A stretch of DNA of 64,000 bases from Quercus robur (lineage: Eukaryota > Streptophyta > Magnoliopsida > Fagales > Fagaceae): contig NC_065543.1 in assembly GCF_932294415.1 (NCBI RefSeq), forward strand, positions 837,976 to 901,975, written 5' to 3'. Positions 10,045-22,100 of this stretch are shown here, in pieces. Position numbers and translations under genes: made by a program. The notes under the pieces were generated by a model. It did not search any database. It saw only the letters and a program-made list of their open reading frames with translations, and had not been told where the DNA came from. How positions within the stretch are numbered: position 1 is the stretch's first letter; each line of letters begins with the position of its first letter.

Positions 10045-12120
10045 TTATACTTCAAACAGGTGGTTCTTGTAGCATAGACTCCAATCTGAATCCTTTGAAG
10101 CAACAAGGCCACCTCCATCGGTGCTGATGGATTCTGCACAGGAACATTGTAATTGAGATGGAAACTGTTCTTTACCGTTCTCATCAGTTCCTAGTTCATT
10201 ATCTACAAATTCAGTACACATCGAGTTGCCAGTAAATATCTGATTACTTGCTACATCTTTATTGGCCTCAGGACTGCAATGGGATTTTAATTGGTCACCA
10301 TTGCAGCCACTGGCATCTTCCTCTTCATCTGATAAGCATCTGCAACAATCAAATTCATCCATCTCATAAATTCGGCTAGCTAATCCTTCCCTCCAAGATA
10401 TTCTCATCTGGGATTGCGACACACTATCAAAAGTAGAATTTGAAAGCCATGAAGCTTGATCATCTAAAATTTTCTGAAATTGGGTAAGATCGATGGAGTT
10501 GGAAGAATTAGTTAGACAATCAAACTGGAAACTTGAATCAACAGTATCCTCTGTTAATAAATGTCTCTTGGGAGACAACCTTGTCATTTGAAGTATGTCA
10601 GCCACTGAATTCAGTTCAGCTTCAAAGTGCTGTTTCTTGTAACTGTCTTCATTTAACCATGATAGGCCAACAGGTCTACCTGAGCTTAAGTCTGATTGTG
10701 GGGTTTGCATGACATTTCCACTAAAAGAGCCCTTGGAGAATGGAGAATTCTCACCTTCAATATCATTATGGTTTTTCCCACCTTCTTTTAAGGGAACAGC
10801 CTCACGACTTGGTGTCACACAATGAGAAGACATAATGGCCTCTTGGTCACACAGAGGCTCCATAAATCCTTCAAATTCTGGAAGTCCCTTTGGAGAAATT
10901 AAATGAGTACTCCTTCTCCAACTACTACTAGTAGTACTTGTTGTATTACAATTGTTACTAATATCTGAAGAAAACCCATCACCAGATAAGGGTGAAGGAG
11001 ATTGAAGCATGGCAGACCCTGCCGGCCTCTCAGCTCCGCATGACATATTTTCAGAATTCTCCTTCTGATCCTCATCCTCCTCATTACATGGAGATAAAAG
11101 CCAATGCACTGAAGCCTCAGCAGGTTCAGGGATCACGAGTGACTCGTCACCAACCCCTACAACATTTTCTTCATCAACATCATCATCAAAACTATCAAAA
11201 GGCTTAACTTTACCAAAGTCATCATTTTCTCCAATAGCTAGAATCCCTCTAGGCCTACATTTCCTCTTGTCAGTGACCCCAGAAACCATGGGGCCAGCAG
11301 CATAACAAGAAGGCGTTATCGTTGTAGACACCACAGATGATCCACATTGTATCTCAGGCGACACCGAGGGCAGAACAGGAGGTGTCTTACTATTGCTCCT
11401 GTTTGAGTTCTCCTCCACAACCTTACCAACTTCACAATCCAAACCTGACCCACTTGCTGTTTTACTCAAAGGAGTACAAGTTGCATCAGCAGCACCCCAT
11501 GGTTTGAGCTCAGTGGCCTCACCTACATGACTAACCACCCTCTCAAGTCCTTCTACTTCAGACCCAGATGCCAACTTATTCACAGAATCATCACTATTGT
11601 TTAGAACAGAAGAAAGTTTCAATTTTTGCCCGGTTTTGGAACTGGTTTTCTTCCCAGATTGCCATTGGTACAAGCAAGGTGGGTTTTTCTTAATTTTCTG
11701 TGCTTTCTGTGATATGGGTCTATCTGGGTTTTCTTCAATGTTTGATTTTGACAGTTTGCTCTCCCTTGAGGGCTTAGATTTGGATAGCTTTGAAACCATC
11801 ACATTAGGGGCTGATTTGGGTGTTTTGGACACAGTTTTGTATCTATCAAAAGAGGTTTTCGAATTTGAAGTAGAAGAAGAAGAATGGTGAGAGAGAAAGA
11901 ACCTGAGGCAGCCTCTGGGAGCTTCACTGGACACAGAAGAAGACTCACTGCCATAGCTACTGCTGGAGATGGTGGAAATGGCATTGAAATCTTGTAATGG
12001 GTTTCGGGTAGGACTCTGCTTCTTCTTCTTCTTTTTCTTGGTCTTGTCAGTGCTTCCATCGACCTTTGGCGGTGCTGGAGAAGGTTTCTTTGGGATCTTA
12101 GAAGAGAAAGTTCGGTTCAT
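10045..12120 (-). CDS. large intrinsically disordered plant protein of unknown function (691 aa)
   Basis: One uninterrupted frame runs from ATG at 12118-12120 to a stop at 10045. I do not recognise a named family. Visible features are a lysine run at residues 28-34 (a possible nuclear targeting signal), serine-rich tracts, PRGCLRFFLSH at 68-78, CLYQWQSGKK at about 149-158, RPRGILAIGE at 289-298 with an acidic cluster following, and ASVHWLLSPCNEEDE at 336-350. Short motifs in otherwise low-complexity sequence suggest conserved docking sites in a nuclear or cytoskeleton-linked scaffold, which is inference. No membrane segment or enzyme fold is visible. The length and single exon argue for a real gene, since a 691-codon frame is very unlikely by chance in this AT-rich DNA. 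A short upstream reading frame precedes it. Confidence 0.8.
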   Translation of the reverse strand: MNRTFSSKIPKKPSPAPPKVDGSTDKTKKKKKKKQSPTRNPLQDFNAISTISSSSYGSESSSVSSEAPRGCLRFFLSHHSSSSTSNSKTSFDRYKTVSKTPKSAPNVMVSKLSKSKPSRESKLSKSNIEENPDRPISQKAQKIKKNPPCLYQWQSGKKTSSKTGQKLKLSSVLNNSDDSVNKLASGSEVEGLERVVSHVGEATELKPWGAADATCTPLSKTASGSGLDCEVGKVVEENSNRSNSKTPPVLPSVSPEIQCGSSVVSTTITPSCYAAGPMVSGVTDKRKCRPRGILAIGENDDFGKVKPFDSFDDDVDEENVVGVGDESLVIPEPAEASVHWLLSPCNEEDEDQKENSENMSCGAERPAGSAMLQSPSPLSGDGFSSDISNNCNTTSTTSSSWRRSTHLISPKGLPEFEGFMEPLCDQEAIMSSHCVTPSREAVPLKEGGKNHNDIEGENSPFSKGSFSGNVMQTPQSDLSSGRPVGLSWLNEDSYKKQHFEAELNSVADILQMTRLSPKRHLLTEDTVDSSFQFDCLTNSSNSIDLTQFQKILDDQASWLSNSTFDSVSQSQMRISWREGLASRIYEMDEFDCCRCLSDEEEDASGCNGDQLKSHCSPEANKDVASNQIFTGNSMCTEFVDNELGTDENGKEQFPSQLQCSCAESISTDGGGLVASKDSDWSLCYKNHLFEV

Positions 12121-12130
12121 TCTTTACTTA

Positions 12131-12154
12131 TCAAAAAAAGAAAGTTCGGTTCAT
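12131..12154 (-). promoter_or_regulatory. 7-codon upstream ORF made by a 19-bp duplication of the start region
   Basis: The sequence agaaagttcggttcattct occurs at 12105-12123, overlapping the main start codon, and again at 12138-12156. The upstream copy therefore carries its own ATG in the same context. It encodes MNRTFFF and then stops at 12131-12133, ahead of the main start. If both lie in the transcript, the small frame could lower translation of the main protein; this is inference. Confidence 0.5.
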
Positions 12155-12989
12155 TCTGAGCAAATGAGAGTGATTAGATCTACTACTACTACTGTAGTGC
12201 AGTGTACTGTGTGTGCTGCTTTTGCCGAATGTCTAATGAATATTTGAAATTGAATGGAGGGGAAGAAAAGACTAAAGAGGCTACTTTTGGCTTTGCCTAA
12301 CTTACCCATCTTTTTTATTCCAAATTTGTTGCAGTGTCCTTCGTCTTGAGCCGATAAATGAGGGTATAAGAGTCATTTAGTACGAGCTCAGCCCATTGCC
12401 CAAAACCCACAAAAAAATGTCACTTTGTTTGTCTGACTCTGAAGAAAAGAATTAACCAGAATAAATAATTCAACCCAACCTCTTAAAAATATTGAACTTT
12501 TACTCTCAACATTCAATTCACAACGGCTACAAAACTCAACCCAAACCCTTTCTCTCTCTCAAACGGCTCTAATAAACTCTAAAGGATACACAATCAAAAC
12601 ACAAACGCAACATAATCTTAAAACCAATCAAATTCTAACCCATCCGGGTAGCATGTCCTTAGAGAAAGGGAGGAGGACGAGTAGCGGTAGAGCAAACAAC
12701 GTGGCTCTCTCTTCAAGTTTTGGAGCGGCGGTGGAGCTAGCGCTGTCTATGTCATTCATGTGTGGCCTTTGGTGTTTTTTGAGTGAAAATGAGTGGTGGC
12801 ATCAAGTGTGGGTTAATCATACATGGTGGGGTGGGTTTGTCTTTTGAGTGATTTTTTTTTTCTATTTGTACCTATTTATATTTATATTTTTTTTTAAAAA
12901 GGAAAGGTATATAATAAAGGTTGATTTTAATGATGAATTGATAGATCCATACAAATGAGATTGCACTATTGAAGACTACTAAATTAAGG
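12155..12989. other. upstream flank of the disordered-protein gene and spacer
   Basis: It contains CT-rich and AAACCC-like stretches suited to a plant promoter or 5' UTR (about 12460-12560) and a short ACT microsatellite near 12180. The open frame at 12653-12847 has no recognisable domain and I do not treat it as a gene. Confidence 0.4.
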
Positions 12990-14366
12990 AAGGGGGGGAG
13001 GTGTTTAACAAAGGATTAAAATGGCCTATTTCTAATGGGGAAGTTGTGAGTGTATGGGGTGACTTTTGGTTGGCCTCAAGCCCTCTTAGGAAACAAATTC
13101 AAGGCCCTCTAATAGAGGGGGAAGGGAACATCTCAATTAAGGACTTTCTATCTAATGATGTTGGGATTTCCTTTGTTTTGCCAGAGTATATCATGCAAGA
13201 AATTAAAGGGATCCCTCTTACTTCAAACCCTTTGCAGGAAGATATACTCATGGGCTTTTTCTAAGGATGGGAATTTCACTCTAAAATCGAACTATCTGAT
13301 TGCTCAAAGTTTGAATCCTTTGAACCTGGATGCTTATAACTTGTGGGTCTAAAATGCCAAAACTACGTCAAAAATATAATTCTTCCTTTGGCAATGCTCT
13401 CACTTTAGCATCCGTACTAAAGAAGTTTTAGGTTCAAGAGGTTTTAATCTTGATACTGCCTGTGATTTATGTGGTATGTTTGCTGAGTCAATTACCCATG
13501 TTCTACGAGACTGTAGCGTGGCAAAGGATGTTTAGAGGAACTTGGGAATCAATGATGCAAGGCAGGATTTCTTTGGGACCTGTTGTTGAATTGGTTAATA
13601 AGGAACTGTGAATCTCATGAGTTTCTCTTGCAGCCTCGTATACCTTGGAAGATTGTTTTTTCCCCAAGCTATATGGATGATTTGGCTCCATTGAAATAGG
13701 TTTATCTTCCAATTTGGGAGAACCGACCCAAACATACACTCTCATTGTATCAAGAAGGGAGCTAGATTCTTTGTTATTTTACCTGATAACTCCAGCAAAC
13801 CAAGTAGAATCCAAGTCCAAGTTAGCTGGAAAAAGCCCATTCTGGGTTGGGTGAAGCTTAATACAGACGAATCTGTTATTGAAATCCTAAGAAGGCTGGG
13901 GGAGGTGGGGTGCTGTGCTATAGTAATGGGGACTGGATCGCTAGTTTTGTGAGGAATCTTGGGAGTATTTCCAGCAATATGGCTGAGATTTGGGCCCTAA
14001 AGGATGGCCTCTCTCTAGCTCGGCAATTGAACATAGACAATATCAATACAGAATTAGATGCAAAAGTGATTGGTTTTTTTGCTTTCCAATCTTTCCACTA
14101 TAAATCTCATGTTAGAACCTCTTTTGATTGTTTGTAGGAACCTGATTAGACCATTCCCTAATTGCACAGTAACACATATTTAGTGAAGCAAATAGATGTG
14201 CTAATAGGTTAGCTAAAATGGGAGTTATTCAGTTAACTGACTTCTTATTTTGTATGACCCACTGTCTGTGGTGAATAGTTTACTGGCTTTTGATAAAGCT
14301 GAACTCTTTGATAACAAACTGTTTGTTGCTAATATTATTAGCATGTTTAACAAAAAAAAAAAAAAA
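12990..14366 (+). mobile_element. 5'-truncated L1-type LINE (zf-RVT and RNase H region)
   Basis: From about 13001 the sequence encodes the C-terminal part of a plant LINE ORF2: GEVVSVWGDFWL and SIKDFLS, then a zf-RVT region with ACDLCG and ESITHVLRDC, then RNase H-like pieces with MAEIWALKDGL, LARQLN and NTELDAKV. It ends in a poly(A) run at 14352-14366. Frames are interrupted several times by stops and indels, so it is an old dead copy. No clear target-site duplication was found. It lies 140 bp upstream of an LTR element. Confidence 0.8.
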
Positions 14367-14504
14367 AGATTACTGATTAGTATTTATGATCTAAAATGTT
14401 TTCTAATAAATAATAATAATAATAATCATTTAAAATAAAATTTGATAGGTTTTTTAGGAGAAAAAATAGAAAGGGAAAATGATAAGTAATTGAATAATAA
14501 CCAT

Positions 14505-15129
14505 TGTGGGGGGGGGGGGGTAAAAGACCGGGAAGCCCATGTCAATATCTACATTGAGCCAAGGGCCCAATCCAAGGAAGAACCCCTCCTCGGCCATGGA
14601 TGTAGCCGAGGACAAAGGGAGCAGCCTACTTCTGGTAGTGACACTCCAGGTCATTCCACGGAATAAGGTAAGTACCAAGACAGAAAAGAACAACAGGAAG
14701 ACTGGAAATATCTAAGGGAAAGCTGCCATTATTACGGTGCTCCGTACCTGACATAGTCATGCCTCTCTGGCTTTACAACCACTCCCAACAATTTTGGAGA
14801 TGGGCAGATGGGACAAGTAGCAGCCCTATGAATCTAAAAAGTTAGAGGAGGAAAAAAGGCTATAAAAAGGATGGAATGGGAAGCAAATGGGGGCGGAAAA
14901 TCTTTATCACTCAGCGCGAACTAGAAAGGGCTCCTCGGATTGTGCTGAGGACCAATCTTCCTTGATAAATTCAGTTCATCTTAGCTTGATCGCGACGAAC
15001 ACCATATTAACCATTATACGTGCACTAAAGCCTGGTTCTTCGACCCACTCTCTACAAATTTATTGTACTGGGTTCACTAGTCCCAGGTCCTATACATCTT
15101 AGGCTGGAGCTGAAAAACGTGACCCTACA
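14505..15129 (+). repeat. 5' LTR of the Gypsy-type element
   Basis: 625 bp, TG...CA. It contains a TATA-like tataaaaagg at about 14861. A poly-G tract has expanded just inside the start. The block gggaaagctgcc ... gatgggacaagta is shared with the solo LTR at 27936-28617, showing family relationship. Confidence 0.88.
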
Positions 15130-15179
15130 ATTGGTGCCGTCTATAGGAAGAGCTCGCGTGATAGTGAGTGCAACGGTTA

Positions 15180-15457
15180 ATCATGGTGGGATCAAGTTCC
15201 TATCAGCAAGAGTCCCTCGAGAGGACCATTTTGGTGGTGATGCATGCTACACGGAAGCTTCCCCATCATTTCCAAGAATACACGGTTATTGTCATAACTC
15301 AGCTTCCGCTCAGGGCCACTCTTGGAGGTACTGATTACGCGAAATGGGGCACAGTTCTAGGGGCTCCTGACATCAAGTATATGCCCCATACATATATCAA
15401 GGGGCTAGTTCTCGCGGGTTTAATAGCCCGGCTCGGAGAACCTTCGTGGGGAAGCTA
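15180..15457 (+). mobile_element. RNase H-like pol remnant inside the LTR element
   Basis: The translated stretch includes LPHHFQEYTVIVITQLPLRA, AKWGTVLGAPDIKYMP and YIKGLVLAGLIA. This matches the end of the RNase H-type region of plant Ty3/Gypsy pol, most like the Tat group with an additional RNase H domain, from memory of the family. Only this portion is recognisable; treat it as a fossil. Confidence 0.65.
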
Positions 15458-17150
15458 GTTACTTCATGAAAAATCTAAGTACTAGACAGAACTAAGGTCT
15501 TGCATGGTTCTCAGACTTAAACTTATGGGAAAACTAGTTACTTCAAAGAAGAATCTAAGTACTAGACAGAACCAAGGTCTTGCATGGTCCTCGAACTCAA
15601 ACCTATGGGGAAACTAGTTACTTCTAGGGGTGTGTATGGGTCGGATTGAGGGGATTTTTTGACCCAACCCACCATGGTGGGTCAAAAAAAATTCAACCTA
15701 AGCCAACCCATCACATAAGTCCAACCCAACCCACATGGGTCGGGTTGGGTCGAGTTGAACCCATGGGTTTGACAATTTATTATTATTATTATTAAATTGA
15801 GTAGAAAAAAAATATAAATAGTAATATATTAAAAAAACCTAAAGATTAGTATCAATGTAACTCCTTAAAGGCTCAACACTAATGACTAAACAACAATAGT
15901 AATTTATTAGGATTTGTGTGAACTAATTGGCTTTTATATAAGATAGGAAGAATTGGTTTTTAAAAAAAATTTATTAATTATATAATATATATATATATAT
16001 ATATATATTAAATTAGTATTAGTAGGAGGAATTGAGGAAATGCTGCTCTACAACTGGTTTTTTTTTTTTAAGTTATTAAATATATAATATATATATATAT
16101 TTAAATAAATATATATATAAGGGCCCTACAATTGATTTTTTAAAAAAAAATTATTAAATATAAAATATATATTAAATATGGGTGGGTCAGGGTGGGTCAG
16201 GTTGGGTTTGGCGGGTTTGTAATTTTATGACCCAAACCCCCCGACTCGACCCGCTATAAAAAATTTTTTGGTAACCCAACCCAATCTACCAAGCCTTAAA
16301 AACCGACCCAACCCGGTGGGTCGGGTTGGGTTGGGTCGGATTTGGCGGGTCGGTGGGTTTTTTGCACACCCCTAGTTACTTCAAAAAAGAATCTGAGTGC
16401 TAGACAGAACCAAGATCTTGCATAGTTCTCAGACTCAAACTTACGGGAAAACTAGTTACTTCATGAAAAATCTAAGTGCTAGACAGAACCAAAGTCTTGC
16501 AAGGTTCTCGGACTAAAACTTATGGGGAAACTAGTTACTTCATGAAAAATCTAAGTACTAGACAAAACCAAGGTCTTGCATGGTCCTCGGACTCAAACCT
16601 ATGGGAAAACTAGTTACTTCAAAGAAGAATCTAAGTGCTAGACAGAACCAAGGTCTTGCATGGTCCTCAGACTCAAACCTATGGGGAAACTAGTTACTTC
16701 AAAAAAGAATCTAAGTGCTAGACAGAACCAAGGTCTTGCATAGTTCTCGGACTTAAACTTACGGGAAAACTAGTTACTTCATGAAAAATCTAAATACTAG
16801 ACAGAACCAAGGTCTTGTAAGGTCCTCGGACTAAAACCTATGGGGAAACTAGTTACTTCATGAAAAATCTAAGTACTAGACAGAACCAAGGTCTTGCATG
16901 GTCCTCGGACTCAAAGCTATGGGGAAACTAGTTACTTCAAAGAAGAATCTAAGTGCTAGATAGAACCAAGGTCTTGCATGGTCCTCGGACTCAAACCTAT
17001 GGGGAAACTAGTTACTTCAAAGAAGAATCTAAGTGCTAGATAGAACCAAGGTCTTGCATGGTCCTCGGACTCAAACCTATGGGAAAACTAGTTACTTCAA
17101 AGACGAATTTGAGTCCTAGACAGAACCGAGGTCTTGCATCATCCTCGAAC
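15450..17150 (+). repeat. ~80-bp tandem array (about 12-13 units), split by a hAT insertion
   Basis: Units with the anchor ctagttacttc recur near 15458, 15537, 15617/16375, 16455, 16532, 16612, 16692, 16772, 16851, 16930, 17010 and 17090, giving a period of about 80 bp. Each carries 'agacagaaccaaggtcttgc' and 'ctcggactcaaacctatggg'. Units differ by a few bases. The array occupies the non-coding part of the LTR element. Confidence 0.9.
15625..16374. mobile_element. hAT-type non-autonomous element (750 bp) nested in the array
   Basis: The ends read taggggtgtg... and ...cacaccccta, an inverted repeat typical of hAT elements. The 8-bp target duplication gttacttc is perfect (15617-15624 and 16375-16382) and is part of the 80-bp host unit. 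Inside are many 'gggtcgggttggg'-type subrepeats in both orientations and a TA-rich centre. No transposase is present. It inserted after the array formed. Confidence 0.93.
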
Positions 17151-18520
17151 CTCCTGCTTTGTGGCAACCAACACACACTGGTAACTTTCTAAGCATTTAA
17201 GTTAAATTCAATCATGCCTTGGTCTTCGAACCAGATGCCTAAAGCAAGTTAAAGCTATAAACATCATCGTAAACTTTGAAAAGAGCCTTAGTACCCGGTG
17301 ATCCCCTCGGACCGTTTACTTTAAATTACACGTCCTTGGGCGGTTGCACTATTCGCAATGTAGAGCATGCGATTGTTTTCCTGATTAGTCTTATATAGTT
17401 AACTTATTTAAAGTTAGTGGTCGCGTCCCCTTCAGTTTTAACAAATTCGGGGTGACAGCTCTTTACCATCAGCGGCATCAATTCTAAATGCTATTCGAAA
17501 GAAAAGATACAACACACCCATTCATGAAACAATTATTGCAGAAAAGGAAAGGTTCGCAAAGTAAAATAAAGTCGTCTTTTTATTAGATAAAGAAGAAGTA
17601 CAGTGTACATAAAAAGGGCTTAGACAAGCCTATTTCAAAAGCTAACTATAAAAAGCAGTCCATGGGAACGATAAATCCTCAATCTTGTTCTAGCAGCAAT
17701 CGAGCAAGTATGGATGGTACCGGCGATGGGAGAGAAGAAGAAGCAAAAACACTAAATCCACATACTTGCTCTAGCAGCAATCGAGCAAATATTGCTCTAG
17801 CAGCGATCAAGCAAATATGGATGGTACTGGCGATGAGAGATCCAAATCTGCACACGTGTGACACACGGCACCGGATGAAATCCAAATTTTGTTGCACTAA
17901 AAATCTGATGCAACCTACCCCTGCTTCAGATTTTGGCTGAAGGAAGAGAGACTTCTTTCTTGTCCAGTCGAAGGGGAGGAATATCTTTGGCCTCTGCCCC
18001 CCCTTGCCTTAACTGTGTCATTCTGAATCTCGATGATGCCTGTGACTTTTGAAGAGGGCTTGGTTCGTTTACCCTCACCCTTATCCTTGATCATTTCGCT
18101 CCCTAAATCTCAATCACTATCTTGATGGGGCCCTTGGGAACATTTGAAGAGTTAAGAGCTTGAAACTCCCGCAGAACTCAAGGATCTGCGAATAAAGAAG
18201 AGCGACCCTCCCCATGTGTCTTATATAGGAGGCAAACCTGGTGGCAATCAATTCGCCCAAATCTCTAAGAAAGAATTACGAGCGAGATAAATCTCGCTCA
18301 ATTTCCAAAGCAGTCTTCAGCCGTTGGATTCGCGTAACCTCATAAAAAGACTTTAATGAAAGCGCGCCTTGTGTACCAAAACGATAGGAACGTGGCTTGG
18401 ATAAACTAAAAGAATGTCTCACAACCAAGAATAGTGCAAAATGGGCACGAACGGGCAATCATCACATCAAGATCCTCCTTTCCCCCCGTGGGGAAGAAAA
18501 GAAGAATCTCGAAGGGCTAT

Positions 18521-19138
18521 TGTGGAGGGTAAAAGACCGAGAAACCCATGTCAATATCTACATTGGGCCAAGGGCCCAATCCAAGGAAGAACCCCTCCTC
18601 GGCCATGGATGTAGCCGAGGACAAAGCGAGCAGCCTACAACTAGTAGTGACACTCCGGGTCATTTCACAGAATAGGGTAAGTACCAAGACAGAAAATGAC
18701 AACAGGAAGAATGAAAATATCTAAGGGAAAGCTGCCATTATTACGATGCTTCGTACTTGACATAGCCATGTCTCTTTGCGTTTACAACCACTCCCAACAA
18801 CTTTGGGGATGGGCAGATGGGACAAGTAGCAGCCCTATGAATCTAAAAAGTTAAAGGAGGAAAAGGGGCTATAAAAAGGATGGAATGGGAAGCAAATGGG
18901 GGCGGAAAATTTTTATCACTCAACGCGAACTCGAAAGGGCTCCTCGGATTGTGCCGAGGACCAATCTTCCTTGATAAATTCAGTTCATCTTAGCTTGATC
19001 GCGACGAACACCATATTAACCGTTATACGTGCACTAAAGCCTGGTTCTTCGACACACTCTCTACAAATTTATTGTACTGGGTTCATTAGTCCCAGATCCC
19101 TTACATCTTGGGCTGGGGCTGAAAAACGTGACCCTGCA
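18521..19138 (+). repeat. 3' LTR of the Gypsy-type element
   Basis: 618 bp, TG...CA, about 93% identical by eye to the 5' LTR, with the same tataaaaagg box near 18867. Confidence 0.88.
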
Positions 19139-22100
19139 AAAGAATATGGAAAGATTTAAAAATAATAAAGGAAGATTAAAAAAAGAATATAGAAATAATG
19201 AAGAAATCATATTTAAATGAGATAAAAAAATAATAATAATGAGTCGGTTGGAAAATATATTTGAAAAGATACAAAGTCACAGATAAAAGTTATTGTATGC
19301 TCTTCAAACAGTAAAAAAATATAAAAAGACTGTTATAAATACTCTAAAAATTGGGTGAAAAAAAAAAGAAAAAAAGAGAGAAAAGGATGGGGTTAGCAAA
19401 TATCCAAAAGACCTAATTGATGAGTCTAATCTAATGGGTTGTGAGCAATTTTGACCTGATGAACTGTCAAAAATAGTGTTTTCGGTCAAAAATATTACTT
19501 GAAAAATTTAAATAAACCATCTTGTAAACCATATACAAAGACACACATTGTATTTTTATGAAAAATAAACAATTCATAATTCATACTCCACCTCTCATAT
19601 TCGGTCACTCAAAAAAAAAAAAAAAACTCTCATATTCCATTTTCCCTTTAATTTTGTCTCTCTCGCTAAACACAGCTTCATCATCCATCAAACCTTTCGC
19701 CCTTCAAAGTCACTTAGTCACCTTCGACTTCATGACGCCAACTTAAACCCTTTGGACCATAGATCAAGCACACTTATTTTCTAGTTCTCATTTGTCCCTT
19801 TTGAGGCTTCATTCACATGATTCCATCTCTTTCATTATCCTTGGTTTTGTAATGTACTATTTCAATGTGTTGGTTTTTGTGACTCTCCTTTGACTTTGGA
19901 GATGTTTAGAATTTTTTTTTTTTTTTTTTTTTTTGGGGGTTCATAGATCTTTTAATTTTTTTGGTTCATTTTTGGGACACTTATGTTGAAAGCATCATCT
20001 GCCTGAAATTCGATTGACCATCAAAAATTAAGGGCTCATTTGGTAATGTTGTTCTAGTAACGTTGTTTGTATTTTTAAAAACTGAAAAAGTGTGTAGAAA
20101 TACGTGTAATATTATTTGAAAACTGAAAACATGTATTTAAACACATGTACCAAATGACCCCTAAGGTTTTTAGAGTTTGACCATTTCAAGGTTGATAACA
20201 AAAGTTTTGTCAATTGACATGATGGACTCGAGAAATGGTTCACTTCAAACCCAATGACTATGGCTAAGCTCATCTAAGAAAACGCTTGCCACTTTTATCC
20301 CTATTTTAAGTCCCTCAGACATTTGTTTCTTATCTAATGTAGAAGCTTTTATGGCCATGCATTGGTAGGATAGCACGGTTGATCACCCCATCCCCATTTT
20401 ATTCAATACAAAAAAAAAAAAAAAAAGTGCAACCTCATTCATAATATTATTAGTAGGCTACTAATTGTCAAGAGTTTAAACATGCAAGAGTTATGATGTT
20501 TTATTGATATAATCATGGTAAAATCAATGTACGTTTGATCCAAGTTTTATTTTAGTCCCTTCTTTCTTAAAGTTCATTTTTAGTCCCCAAAAGTTTTATA
20601 TCACAACAATTTTGTCCTTCCATTATTTTTGTTCATTTTTAGTCCTAAAAGTTGTGATTGGTCAATTAGAAAAGTACTATTATTAACAAAGGCACAAAAC
20701 TGTGATTTACACAACATCACTCACATGAAACCACCTATAACACCAATGAAAGACATACCACTTAAGAACTGCGGAAAAAATTGTAAAATATTTTATATCA
20801 CCTATTGTAAAAAAAATTGGGTGTATCCAAAGTCCCAAACCAAATGAAAAATACATCATAGCTCTAGTCAATTCAATAAGGCAATCTCTTGTGGTCAAAT
20901 AAAATACTTAGGCTTAGAATCTCGTCTGTGCACCCATACTAAAAACTATTTGAAGGTTTTTTTTTTTTTTTGGTTGAGAATCAAACTATTTGAAGTTTTA
21001 TAAGTTGAATCCTAATTATCCTATCATATATTGTCCGAAATAAATAAAATAGAATAATAAAAAATAAACAAAAGAAGGGTCATAAATATATTTTGTTTAT
21101 TTTTTCTCTTATCTTTTCCTTTCACAGCAACAGGCCAACAGCACAACCAAAAGTCTTCAATGCTCAAACATAAAAATAAACATGGGGCTTGAAGCAGTAA
21201 AGTGAGGTGAGACTTGAGAGTTGAGAGTGAGACCACTCTGAGTCTGAAGCTCCAGCTACTATCTTCCTTAACAGGGGTAGAGCTATAGCAAGTGCCACAC
21301 CCCCCCCCCCCCCCCCCCCCCACCCCCACAAAATTAAAAAAAAAAAAAAGATTTTATATTATGTATAAGTATTAAAAACTTTAAATATTTAGCTACAAAA
21401 ATAGAAGTTCCCCCTAAATGTTTGAGTTAGTTCAACAATGCTTTTAAAAACCAATAGAATATGTCAATTGGTCTAATAGTTATAGAGACAAACTAGTTTT
21501 TGTTTTCTCTAATTTAGTTTTTTGTACATGTTTATATGAAACTAGATAGCTTTTGTATACTTGTTAGAGTTTAAAAGATGATAAATTTACCTAAAAAATT
21601 ATCTTGCGAATATACATGTGAAAGTTGTTAATTTTATATACAATATATTTATAAATTATGACCTACTTTAATATCAAAATATTAATGTTTATATTTGTGT
21701 ATGTGCATTTACGCATGTGCAATGAATTATCTTAACTCGAAACTAATATATTAATACCAAAATTTGGCCCCTCCAAATAAAAAATTCTAGCTCTGCCCTT
21801 GTTCCTTAATATAATTGACATCTTTATCCCTTTACATAAATCGACACACCCATACCCTGTTGTGAATTGAGAAATAAAAGATCGTGTAATCAATTTGAGA
21901 TGACTAATCTCCTGAACTGGAGAGAGGAAATAGACATTTTTTGATTAATTTTCTGTTTGCTTCATTCATACTTCCTACATACATAAATACTATTAAGGAG
22001 ATAAATTTCATCACAACCAAGTCCTAAAACATAGGATCCAACTCCTACTTAAATGTAAATACAAATTGAAATTAAATCCTAATCCTCATCCTAATCTATT

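Larger units (their letters stand above)
14505..19138 (+). mobile_element. Non-autonomous, coding-depleted Ty3/Gypsy-type LTR element
   Basis: Two direct LTRs (14505-15129 and 18521-19138) begin TGTGG and end CA, and enclose about 3.4 kb. Directly after the 5' LTR comes attggtgccgtctatagg, the expected place of a primer binding site; a purine-rich stretch (ggggaagaaaagaagaatct) precedes the 3' LTR. The interior has a short RNase H-like pol remnant, an 80-bp tandem array and non-coding 3' sequence. It is broken and lacks most of gag-pol. The LTRs agree at about 93% by eye, which suggests insertion several to well over ten million years ago depending on the substitution rate. A hAT element is nested inside. 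No matching 5-bp target duplication was recognised. Confidence 0.85.

Noticed and set aside
14887-15102. Open frame inside the 5' LTR, repeated in the 3' LTR at 18896-19159
   Set aside because: It lies within LTR sequence and differs in length between the two LTRs; no recognisable domain.
15450-17150. Possible CRISPR-like array
   Set aside because: The 80-bp units are contiguous, without unique spacers, in a plant LTR element; it is a simple tandem repeat.
14500-19143. Target-site duplication for the Gypsy-type element
   Set aside because: The 5 bp before 14505 and after 19138 do not match, so no duplication is claimed.
21024-21329. Minus-strand frame with a glycine run
   Set aside because: The glycine run comes from a C homopolymer; the remainder has no domain and lies in intergenic sequence.
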